A DNA stretch of 64,000 nucleotides. Source: Duganella radicis (lineage in GTDB: Bacteria; Pseudomonadota; Gammaproteobacteria; Burkholderiales; Burkholderiaceae_D). Positions 49,951 to 57,652 of this stretch are shown piece by piece. Numbering within the stretch: the stretch's first letter is position 1; the number at the start of each line of letters is the position of its first letter. Location: positions 372,001 to 436,000 of the forward strand of contig NZ_WNKY01000001.1 of NCBI RefSeq assembly GCF_009720825.1, read 5' to 3'. The notes under the pieces were generated by a model. The model did not search any database, had not been told where the DNA came from, and was given only the letters and a program-made list of their open reading frames with translations. The position numbers were made by a program, and so were the translations under genes.

Positions 49951-51102
49951 CTAGTCCCGCGCGACTTCCAGGCCAAGCACAGCGTTCAGCAGCACCCTGA
50001 CGAGTTCGCTCTGGCGCGTGACGCCGGCCTTCATGAAAATCGCCCGCAGGTGTGCACGTGCCGTGTTACGGCGTATCCCGAGCTTGACCGCGGCATCGTC
50101 AAGACTCAGGCCGTTGACCAGCTCGATGGAGAAATTCGCTTCCGCCGGGGTAAAATCGAACAACTGCCGAGCAATCTCCTGTGCCGGTCGGGCTTGCGCA
50201 TCGGGATCGCGCAAGAAGATGGCATGCGTCGGCCGGCACCGGCCGTCCGACTCTTCGACCATCGGTATCCTGCGCACCACCGCCGCCATCTTGCGGCGGC
50301 CCGATGGACGGCTCAGAGACATCGCGGCGACCGTACCTGCATCGGTTAGCAGCCGTCGCAACTCCCGTGTTTCCGCCGGCGTGCAAGTCTCCAGTTCACG
50401 CCCCACCAGACGTAGCCCGTCGCCCGCCGCCAGCAGGTGGCAGGCAACCGGATTCGCCCGGAGCAGCTGGGCGTGCTCATCGAGCACCAGCACACCAATG
50501 TTCAATCGGTCCAGCCCCTCCTCGTAAATCTCGCGTACCGCTTCATTTCGCGTCATTTGGGCGGTCAGCGTCAGCGCCTGCTTGATGTGCGGCACGAGCA
50601 TGCTCAACCGCCGCTTGTCCTCCTGACTAAATGGCGGCAACTCGGGGTAGCGGTACAGGCGCAGCCGGGACACGGTGCCAGCGCTGGTAACCATGTCCAC
50701 ACCCATGCCGTGGTCGGCATCGGCCGGCATGCCGAACCTCAGGTAATCCTGGAAAAAGCTGCTGTCCTGCCACACGCGGTCGGTCATGACATCGGAAATG
50801 AGGACCACCCGTTCATGGGGCAAATTGACAAAAGGATCGAAGAGATGCCACTTGGTCTTGTAGGCGGTCTCGAACTCTTTTCCGTTCGTGGGGTGGCACA
50901 CCAGATACCCCAAGTCAGTGGAAGAACTGGGGCGGACCACGATCGTGGTACTGGTGCAGCCCATATATTCCGAGATCAATGCCATGCTGGAGCGCCAAGG
51001 CTCGGCCTCCAGCACGGACTGATAAATCGCATGAATCGCCTCGTTCATCAACTCCGGGCGCTCCACGGGAACTTGCGCAAAAGGGGTAACTAATGAGCCC
51101 AT
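49951..51102 (-). CDS. LuxR-family transcriptional regulator inside a GH operon
   Basis: A 383-residue regulator. ATG 51102 is chosen for the GGAGG nine bases upstream; a longer frame to 51135 lacks one. The C-terminal LuxR-type helix-turn-helix covers about residues 320-380 (FDFTPAEANFSIELVNGLSL, DAAVKLGIRRNTARAHLRAI). The N-terminal part resembles sensor-type LuxR proteins with a PAS-like segment (IGVLVLDEHAQLLRANPVAC). It lies 25 bases after the GH3 stop and 40 bases before the GH35 start, so it is co-expressed with both and may autoregulate them. Confidence 0.87.
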   Translation of the reverse strand: MGSLVTPFAQVPVERPELMNEAIHAIYQSVLEAEPWRSSMALISEYMGCTSTTIVVRPSSSTDLGYLVCHPTNGKEFETAYKTKWHLFDPFVNLPHERVVLISDVMTDRVWQDSSFFQDYLRFGMPADADHGMGVDMVTSAGTVSRLRLYRYPELPPFSQEDKRRLSMLVPHIKQALTLTAQMTRNEAVREIYEEGLDRLNIGVLVLDEHAQLLRANPVACHLLAAGDGLRLVGRELETCTPAETRELRRLLTDAGTVAAMSLSRPSGRRKMAAVVRRIPMVEESDGRCRPTHAIFLRDPDAQARPAQEIARQLFDFTPAEANFSIELVNGLSLDDAAVKLGIRRNTARAHLRAIFMKAGVTRQSELVRVLLNAVLGLEVARD

Positions 51103-51127
51103 GATCCGAAACCTCCAAGCAAGAGTG

Positions 51128-53479
51128 TCAGACAACGACCAGCTTCACCGATTTGAGACGATCAGAGCTGTTGCCAGCACTAATCACGAAGGTTCCCGGC
51201 TCGACCACCCATTTCATGGCGGCGTCCCAAAATGCCAGCGCGTCCGGGCCGAGGTCAAAGCGCACTGTGGTGCGGCCGCCGACGGGCAGCGCGATGCGGC
51301 GGAAGGCTTTCAGCTCCAGCACGGGGCGCGGGACAGAACTGACGAGGTCGCGCACATAGACCTGCACCACCTCGTCGCCGTCGCGCTTGCCTGTGTTGAC
51401 CACCTCAACCTCCACCGAAAAGCCTTCGCCACTACCGATGCGGTCTTTCGCAAGACGTGGCGCCGACAGCTCGAAGGTCGTGAAGCTCAGGCCATAACCG
51501 AACGGATACAACGGCGTACGCTTGCCCTCGACATATGGCACCCTGTCTGCGGACGGATGGCGGTTGTAGAACGCCGGTAGTTCGCCGACCGAGCGCGGGA
51601 AGCTCACCGCAAGTTTGCCACCAGGATTAACCTTGCCGAACAGGACGTCAGCGACAGCATTGCCGCCCTGCTCCCCCAGATACCATCCTTCGATCAGCGC
51701 GTTGGCCTTCTCCGCCAGGCGGTTGACGGTGAGCGGACGTCCATTCAACAGCACGCCGACGACCGGCTTGCCGCAGCCGAATATGGCTTCCACCAGCGCG
51801 TCCTGGTCGCCGTAGAGGTTGAGCGAATTGCGGTCACCGGGCAGAACAGCGGCGACCGCCTCGCGCGTCACCTGTTCGTTATCGCCCACGACCAGCACCA
51901 CCAAGTCCGAGCGTCGCGCAACCTCGACTGCCGCCGCGATGCGGGCACGGTTATCGGCCGCAGGAACCTGACGTATTACCGGCGCTTCGGGGCGTACACC
52001 TTCCGCTAGCGGTGGCGTGATCCAGACACCGTCGGACTGCTCGATGGTCACGTTGGCGCCGGCCTGCCGCAGCCCTTCCAGTACCCCGACCGCCGCCTTG
52101 GGCCACCCGGAATAGCCGCCTAACATCGGTTTCACCGAATTTGGCCCGATCAGCGCGATGCGGGTGCCGGCCGCCGCATCCAGCGGCAAGACCCCATCAT
52201 TCTTGAGCAGCACGACGGCCTTTTGCGCGGCGGTGCGCGCCAGTGTCACCGCCTGAGGATCGTTCAGCACATCGGCTGCACGCTGCGGATCGGCATACGG
52301 ATGTTCGAACAGGCCGGCTTCGAACTTGAGCGCAAGAATACGCCCGACGGCAGCATCGACACTTGCTTGCGGCACACGGCCAGCCTGCACCAGCTTGGCC
52401 AGCTTCTGGTAAGAGCTGCCCTCTGGCAGATCCGCATCCACCCCGGCCCGCATCGCCAGCACGGCGGCGCCCTCGGCATCCCCCGCCATGCCATGCAGTT
52501 CCGCTATCTCGCCAACAGCGCTGTAGTCGCTGAAATAAGCGCCTTGGAAGCCAAGCAGACCACGCCCGGTCTGCTGCAACAGCTGGGTATTGGCGTGCGA
52601 TGGAACACCGCCTACCTCGTTATACGACGGCATGACGATCGCAGCCTTGGCGTCGATCGCGGCCTTGAACGGCGGCAGATAGCTATCGCGCAGCGTACGT
52701 TCCGACATATCGGACGGTCCGATATTCAGGCCATTCTGCGGCATGCCGTGCACAAAATGCTTGAGTGTGGCGAATACCTTGTCCGGCCCAATCGGCCGCG
52801 CGGTTCCTTGCAATCCCCTTACCGCCGCCGCCCCCATCTGGCCGACGTGGTATGGGTCCTCGCCAAAGAACTCCTCGCTACGTCCCCAGCGTGGGTCGCG
52901 CAGCAAGTCAAGTACAGGACTCAGGCCGACCGTGACGCCACGGCGACGCGCCTGCCGCCCGGCAATGGCGAAGCACTGCTCCACCAAAACGGGATCCCAG
53001 GTGCTGCCCAACGCAGGCGGAATCGGAAACGAGGTGCCCCCCTTCACGGCCAGTCCGTGCGCGGTTTCCTCATGAAACAGTACGGGAATACCCAGCCTGG
53101 TCTGCTCGATCGCGAAACGCTGAACGGCGTTCACGAACGCAACTGCGTCCTCTGGCTCGCGGAATGACTTGGTCTGGAAGCGACCACTGCCGGCCAGATC
53201 CGATGGCCGGGCAATTTGCCCGATGCCATGTGGGATCACCCGGGCAGCTTTTTCCGGAGAAAAAGCAAAGGTCTCCCGTTCAACAATGCTGACCTTGGTC
53301 ATCCACATGCAGCAAAGCTGGGCCACCTTCTCATCCAAGGTCATGCGCCCGAGCAGATCGCGTACGCGTTCGGAGATGGGAGCGCCGGAGCGCCTGTAGA
53401 CGGGCAGCGAGGCGCCCAGCGCCGGTAATGCCAGTGCCAGACCCGTGGTGGCCAACAGCGTTCGCCGAGTCATCTTCAT
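51128..53479 (-). CDS. GH3 beta-glycosidase, first gene of GH3-LuxR-GH35 operon
   Basis: 783 residues from the ATG complementary to 53477-53479, preceded by AGGAG. A twin-arginine-like leader (MKMTRRTLLATTGLALALPA) suggests Tat export. Landmarks: TLDEKVAQLCCMWMTKVSIV, HEETAHGLAVKGGTSFP, KHFVHGMPQNGLN, nucleophile Asp318 in GAYFSDYSAVGE, FnIII-like TGKRDGDEVVQVYVRDLVSS. Resembles beta-xylosidase-type GH3. A promoter overlapping the AAGTATAC motif lies about 40 bp upstream. Confidence 0.93.
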   Translation of the reverse strand: MKMTRRTLLATTGLALALPALGASLPVYRRSGAPISERVRDLLGRMTLDEKVAQLCCMWMTKVSIVERETFAFSPEKAARVIPHGIGQIARPSDLAGSGRFQTKSFREPEDAVAFVNAVQRFAIEQTRLGIPVLFHEETAHGLAVKGGTSFPIPPALGSTWDPVLVEQCFAIAGRQARRRGVTVGLSPVLDLLRDPRWGRSEEFFGEDPYHVGQMGAAAVRGLQGTARPIGPDKVFATLKHFVHGMPQNGLNIGPSDMSERTLRDSYLPPFKAAIDAKAAIVMPSYNEVGGVPSHANTQLLQQTGRGLLGFQGAYFSDYSAVGEIAELHGMAGDAEGAAVLAMRAGVDADLPEGSSYQKLAKLVQAGRVPQASVDAAVGRILALKFEAGLFEHPYADPQRAADVLNDPQAVTLARTAAQKAVVLLKNDGVLPLDAAAGTRIALIGPNSVKPMLGGYSGWPKAAVGVLEGLRQAGANVTIEQSDGVWITPPLAEGVRPEAPVIRQVPAADNRARIAAAVEVARRSDLVVLVVGDNEQVTREAVAAVLPGDRNSLNLYGDQDALVEAIFGCGKPVVGVLLNGRPLTVNRLAEKANALIEGWYLGEQGGNAVADVLFGKVNPGGKLAVSFPRSVGELPAFYNRHPSADRVPYVEGKRTPLYPFGYGLSFTTFELSAPRLAKDRIGSGEGFSVEVEVVNTGKRDGDEVVQVYVRDLVSSVPRPVLELKAFRRIALPVGGRTTVRFDLGPDALAFWDAAMKWVVEPGTFVISAGNSSDRLKSVKLVVV

Positions 53480-53515
53480 TGTTGAATCTCCTGATAATTG
53501 TTTTAAAGCTGGAAT

Positions 53516-53544
53516 AAGTATACACAGCAGTTTAATTTTTGCAA
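53516..53544 (-). promoter_or_regulatory. promoter of the GH3-LuxR-GH35 operon, overlapping AAGTATAC motif copy B
   Basis: On the minus strand TTGCAA (53544-53539) is 16 bases from TATACT (53522-53517), 37 bases before the ATG. The same DNA read on the plus strand contains AAGTATACACAGCAGTTTAA, matching copies A and C. Confidence 0.5.
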
Positions 53545-53674
53545 TACGCAAAGCCTCAGGACAACATGCATTTGTCACGTAATGGCGACAGCATGCCGCC
53601 CGCCCTATCGTCGGGATGGCAACAGTTGAAACGTGGTGGATTAGAGCGCCGACCGGCGCAGCCTGATAGCCTGC

Positions 53675-54367
53675 TTATCGATCGGGGGCAGCGCAATCGC
53701 TCTGAATGCCTGCAAGCAGCAGCTTGACGATGCGGGTAGTCGCGACCTTGGGGGAGTCCACGAGCGCTCCCAGCGCACGATAACGCTTGGAATGCGCCAT
53801 CGTCAGGTCGAGCAATGATGCGGCATAAAACGCGGGCTCGTGCACCGTTATGCCGAGCTTTGCCGACGTATCGACGATGGTCTGCACGATGTGACGCACC
53901 CCCAGGTCCTGCGTGATTTCCTCTCCGTAAGAGGATAATTCGCGGATCGTCGCCGAGGACTTTTCCCCCATTGCCATCAGCACGCGCATGCCCGGGTCAT
54001 CGCAAATCATGAAGCAATTCTCGACGTGAAAACTCAGACAAGCGCGCATGTTCGGAAATGCGGGAGGATCGGGTTGGCGGGCGCTGGCGACTATGGACGT
54101 AATAACGTCCTTTAATATTGCCTTTTTATCTGAATAGCGCATATAGAGCGTGCGCTTGGAAATGCCGGCACGCGCTGCGATAGCCTCCATTGCCGCACCG
54201 TCAAAGCCCAATTCGTCGAACAGCGCAATGGCCGCCTTGAGAATATCGGCGTCAATCGCCCCAGCCTGATCCTTCGGAGGCCGTCCTCGCAGCTTAGTCC
54301 GCTCGACGGCTGGCTCTGCCGGGGTGGCTTGGTCGCGCTGATTTGGAGACAACTGGGCTTTGGTCAT
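53675..54367 (-). CDS. TetR family transcriptional regulator
   Basis: About 230 residues from ATG 54367; an in-frame ATG at 54403 is also possible, neither with a clear ribosome site. After a basic arm (KLRGRPPKDQ) comes TetR_N (ILKAAIALFDELGFDGAAME, ISKRTLYMRYSDKKAILKDV), then a TetR C-terminal domain (AcrR C_7-like). It is transcribed toward the GH3 operon and is a candidate binder of the AAGTATAC motif, which is present on both sides of it. Confidence 0.9.
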   Translation of the reverse strand: MTKAQLSPNQRDQATPAEPAVERTKLRGRPPKDQAGAIDADILKAAIALFDELGFDGAAMEAIAARAGISKRTLYMRYSDKKAILKDVITSIVASARQPDPPAFPNMRACLSFHVENCFMICDDPGMRVLMAMGEKSSATIRELSSYGEEITQDLGVRHIVQTIVDTSAKLGITVHEPAFYAASLLDLTMAHSKRYRALGALVDSPKVATTRIVKLLLAGIQSDCAAPDR

Positions 54368-54412
54368 GAATGAGGCATCCGATTGCAAAAAAAGTCCGGG
54401 CATGATGATAGC

Positions 54413-54443
54413 AAAAAAAGGACGCTGCCTCAGACCGCGTCCT
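54413..54443 (-). terminator. terminator after the 112-aa secreted protein gene
   Basis: On the minus strand AGGACGC pairs with GCGTCCT across an 11-base loop and is followed by seven T. It lies between the stop at 54481 and the TetR gene. Confidence 0.75.
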
Positions 54444-54480
54444 GTGAAAGTGCACTAGACGGCACTGGAGACGATTGAGA

Positions 54481-54819
54481 TTATTTACAGATCGGCAGTT
54501 TGGCCAGATCGGCGTCAATGGCGTCCAGGACTTTGTCGGTGAACGTCTCTTCGGAATATGGTTGGATCGCGCGCAGTGGCATGGAACGTGCCATATCGAA
54601 CTGGTCGTTACCGCGCAACTCCGGGATATGTTTATACAGGACTTCCCGAGCTGCAGGCTCATCGAGCAACTCCGATACGAGCGATTCGGAACTCAGTTTT
54701 TGCTTGACGCAGCTTGCACTCGATTGCGCGGCCACCGGCGCTGGCGCAGGCGCCTGGGCAGCCGCCATCGCGGTGATCACGGACAGCAAGGCAGCGAGCG
54801 AAATGTTACGAAATTTCAT
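54481..54819 (-). CDS. small periplasmic protein, unknown function
   Basis: 112 residues from the ATG complementary to 54817-54819 with AAGGA upstream. A signal peptide (KFRNISLAALLSVITAMAAA) and Ala/Pro-rich linker are followed by a helical domain (SLVSELLDEPAAREVLYKHI, DMARSMPLRAIQPYSEETFT) with two cysteines. I think similar segments occur at the C-termini of some secreted hydrolases, which would make this a stand-alone version, but I cannot verify that. Confidence 0.75.
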   Translation of the reverse strand: MKFRNISLAALLSVITAMAAAQAPAPAPVAAQSSASCVKQKLSSESLVSELLDEPAAREVLYKHIPELRGNDQFDMARSMPLRAIQPYSEETFTDKVLDAIDADLAKLPICK

Positions 54820-54931
54820 GAAATGTCCTTCCAGACGAAAAATAACAGAAGCGGTCATCGCCCGATTCAACACCGCCGGTTAGCTCCAGCTTCGAATCAG
54901 CGTAGAGTCACTATACGCCAGATCTTTTACA

Positions 54932-54956
54932 AAGTATACGGCATCGTAGATTTAAT
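54932..54956 (+). promoter_or_regulatory. AAGTATAC motif, copy C
   Basis: AAGTATACGGCATCGTAGAT followed by TTAAT, 113 bases upstream (minus strand) of the small periplasmic protein gene. On the minus strand it offers a TATACT -10 element. Confidence 0.45.
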
Positions 54957-54989
54957 TATTGGGGTGAGCAAAAGCGCAACAATACGGAA

Positions 54990-55730
54990 TCAAAACGCCA
55001 TGTCGCGCAAGACCTTGGCGGTCTCGCGACTGGCAGTCAGGCTGCTTCCGTCCCGCATACGTATCACCAGCTTTGAGCGGTCATCAGTTTTCATTGAGTC
55101 GATGAAATCAAGATTGATCAGCGCGGAGCGGTGAACGCGAAAAAATCGCGTTAAATCCAGTTGCGCCTCAATCTCGATAATTCCTGCCCGCACCAGGAAA
55201 GTTTGTCCACGCGCGACGATGGCCGTGTATTTGGAGTCGGTCTTGATGTACTCAATCTCGTCGAGTGCGAGCGCGAATATCTGGCCGCGATCGCGCACAA
55301 AAATCCGCTTGAGCTGATGCGGCGTTCGTGTCATAACTTGACCGAGGTCTATACTCACCTCGTTGTCAGAGCGGCTGTACTCCATTAGCCGCGCCACGGC
55401 TGCATCAAAACGTGCGCGCGTAAAAGGCTTGAGCAAATAGTCTACTGCGTTGAGCTCAAAAGCGGCCACGGCATAGCGGTCGTATGCCGTGGTGAAGACG
55501 ATATCCGGCGCATAGTCCAGGCGCGACAAGACCTCCACTCCCGTCATCTCCGGCATCTGAATATCCATGAAGACGATATCCGGACGGAGCGCGTTTATTT
55601 GCGACAGTGCAGTTGCACCGTCAGCGGCCTCGCCTATCAGCCGCAGTCCTGCGTGCGTGTAAATTGAATCACGTAACACCTCTCGCGCCAAGGGTTCGTC
55701 TTCGGCAATGAACACATTTCTATAACGCAA
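54990..55730 (-). CDS. LytTR-family response regulator (AlgR/LytR-like)
   Basis: 246 residues. REC domain with acidic pocket (FIAEDEPLA), phosphoacceptor Asp56 (DIVFMDIQMPEMTG) and Lys101 (YLLKPF); C-terminal LytTR DNA-binding domain at about 140-243 (FFRVHRSALINLDFIDSMKT). It follows the sensor kinase by 14 bases. AlgR-type LytTR proteins bind sequences containing CCGTTCGTC, and the palindrome repeated in this window contains CCGTTC in the same arrangement, so it is the natural candidate regulator. Confidence 0.93.
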   Translation of the reverse strand: MRYRNVFIAEDEPLAREVLRDSIYTHAGLRLIGEAADGATALSQINALRPDIVFMDIQMPEMTGVEVLSRLDYAPDIVFTTAYDRYAVAAFELNAVDYLLKPFTRARFDAAVARLMEYSRSDNEVSIDLGQVMTRTPHQLKRIFVRDRGQIFALALDEIEYIKTDSKYTAIVARGQTFLVRAGIIEIEAQLDLTRFFRVHRSALINLDFIDSMKTDDRSKLVIRMRDGSSLTASRETAKVLRDMAF

Positions 55731-55744
55731 TTGAACCTCCTGAA

Positions 55745-56803
55745 TCAGGAAAATGCCAAAGGCATTGATATCGTGACCATAAAGCCCTCGCGGGGAGCGG
55801 TCTTGATGGCAAGGGTGCCGCGCGCGCCATATTCGAGTTCAAGGCGCCTGGCCAAAGTACGAATACCCAGTCCGTTCGACTGTCCGAGGGCCACCGGGTC
55901 AGTGCCTGGCCCATTGTCCGCCACCCGCACATACAGTGTCTGAGTCAGCTCATCAACGCTGGTCCTGATCACTATTTTTCCTGGTCGGCTATGTGGATTG
56001 AATGCGTGCTTGATACTGTTTTCCACCAATGGTTGCAATAACAAGGCCGGCAGTGTGCATCCGTTGATATCGTCATCCAGGTCCCACTCGACTTGCAGCC
56101 GAGGGCCTAGTCGCAAACTCTCAAGCTCAAGGTAGTCCCGCACGAAACCCAACTCATCGTTGAGCGTGACTTGATCACAGCCCCTTTTTTCGGTATCGAG
56201 GATATAGCGCAGCATGGTTGAAAACTGGAACAGGGCTGCTTCCGCAGCGCCTGGGCTCTTACGAGTCAGCGCGATAATCGAATGCAGGGTATTGAACAAA
56301 AAATGGGGGTTGAGTTTGTTGCGTAGCGCATTCATCTCGGATTCAACCGCGAGGTTTTGCGCCAATTGTGCGGCGCTAGTCTGGCGCCTGCGTGCATTGT
56401 CAGCACGGACCATATGAAACATGGCGGCAATCACAAAATACGTCATCATGGCGTAAAGGGCTGGCCAGACATACCATGCTGGCTCTTGCCTCAGGCCGAG
56501 CAGGAACCATATCAACAGGTAGCACGTTACAGAGTAAAAGAGCGCACAGCAGAGGTGAATGAGAAATATCCTCCACAACGCCAGGCGCATGCTTTCAAGA
56601 TAGCCGCTTAGAGGCCACAGCAGAGCCAGGAGCATTGCGTTCGGCGTGCTTTTAAGCAGTGCCATCACGACGCGCGTGTCGAACCTCCCCTGCCGCAACT
56701 CATCAAGCTGCAGTGCCAAGCCAACCAGAAGCAGGTAGGCAGCCCAGCCGCAGACATAGATGCACCACATACGAACAATCGTTTTTTTGTCGTTGAATTC
56801 CAT
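55745..56803 (-). CDS. LytS/AlgZ-type sensor histidine kinase
   Basis: 352 residues with four or more N-terminal TM helices (MWCIYVCGWAAYLLLVGLAL, NAMLLALLWPLSGYL, FYSVTCYLLIWFLLGL, YAMMTYFVIAAMFHMV). A His_kinase domain carries the phosphoacceptor His167 in LNPHFLFNTLHS, and the ATP site includes DNGPGTDPVALGQSNGLGIR. There is no periplasmic sensor domain of size, so the signal is probably sensed in or near the membrane. First gene of the two-component operon; a perfect 18-bp palindrome lies 34 bp upstream. Confidence 0.93.
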   Translation of the reverse strand: MEFNDKKTIVRMWCIYVCGWAAYLLLVGLALQLDELRQGRFDTRVVMALLKSTPNAMLLALLWPLSGYLESMRLALWRIFLIHLCCALFYSVTCYLLIWFLLGLRQEPAWYVWPALYAMMTYFVIAAMFHMVRADNARRRQTSAAQLAQNLAVESEMNALRNKLNPHFLFNTLHSIIALTRKSPGAAEAALFQFSTMLRYILDTEKRGCDQVTLNDELGFVRDYLELESLRLGPRLQVEWDLDDDINGCTLPALLLQPLVENSIKHAFNPHSRPGKIVIRTSVDELTQTLYVRVADNGPGTDPVALGQSNGLGIRTLARRLELEYGARGTLAIKTAPREGFMVTISMPLAFS

Positions 56804-56837
56804 CGCCCAAGTATGGCGTGGGAAGGCCAGAGCAAGG

Positions 56838-56855
56838 ATCGTCCGAACGGACGAT
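56838..56855. promoter_or_regulatory. regulon palindrome, copy 5 (two-component operon)
   Basis: ATCGTCCG-AA-CGGACGAT is a perfect palindrome, 34 bases before the kinase ATG. It contains the CGGACGAT half-site found in copies 1-4, implying autoregulation. Confidence 0.75.
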
Positions 56856-56925
56856 GCAGTCCTGGGTTATCGCCGACTTGATATCTGAATGCGGTCAAGT
56901 AATCAGCTACGGAGACATGTAGAAT

Positions 56926-57480
56926 TTGTGCAACCGTTGGCCGGCCCTCCTTTTGTGCTACTGTTTATTGGTTGAAGGTACGGGGATAAATTCCAACACC
57001 GTTCTTCAAATAATCGACTCCATTACGAGAGATCGCCAGGCGTTTAGTTTAGGCATCTCGCGAAACACCGTTCGGCGCTATCTGCGCTCGGAAACCATAG
57101 AGCCAGCCTACGCTGAGCGGCGCTCCAACCGCGCCATCGACCAATACGCTTTCCAACTTTCGGCAATGCTCAAGACTGAAGCGGCACGATCGCGCAAGCA
57201 GCGACGCACGCTAAAGCAGATCCACGAGGACCTAAAAGAATTGGGGTTTGAGGGGGCTTACGACAGGGTCGCGGCGTTCGCCAGGACATGGAGGGAGGGG
57301 CAAATCGACCGGGCATCTCTGGCGTCACGACGTCCCGGTAACTGGTGCTGATACTGCGCGCAGCGATTACCAGCGCGCTTTTCATCCCAGAGGGTTGTAC
57401 TGTTTCGATATCGATACCCACAATGTCCATCTGACGGCGGCGCGCCGGTTTGCGAAGAACTGGTGTTGCAGCAAAGTTGT
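56926..57480 (+). pseudogene. istA: IS21-family transposase (IstA) remnant
   Basis: The first 140 codons resemble the IstA N-terminus: helix-turn-helix (FSLGISRNTVRRYLRS), TLKQIHEDLKELGFEGAYDR and VAAFARTWREG. The frame then breaks; a downstream + frame fragment (RGLYCFDIDTHNVHLTA) may be the degraded start of the DDE domain. No istB is present. The region to 57,652 contains nothing else recognisable. Confidence 0.7.
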
Positions 57481-57652
57481 CATGCCTGTTTTAGCAATTT
57501 GAAAATATGACCGCCATTTCTACACTTGTTGTTAAGATTGACAAGTTGACATAAAATTTCACGCATGCCATATTTGCTTTGGACATAGCAGGCTACGCCG
57601 CGTATGTTTCAGTCGGCTGTCGGCTTGGCCTCACTCGTGTAAAGGGCACTTT

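Noticed and set aside
57170..57430. 86-codon minus-strand ORF in the IS21 remnant
   Set aside because: It overlaps decayed transposase DNA and has no recognisable features or ribosome site.
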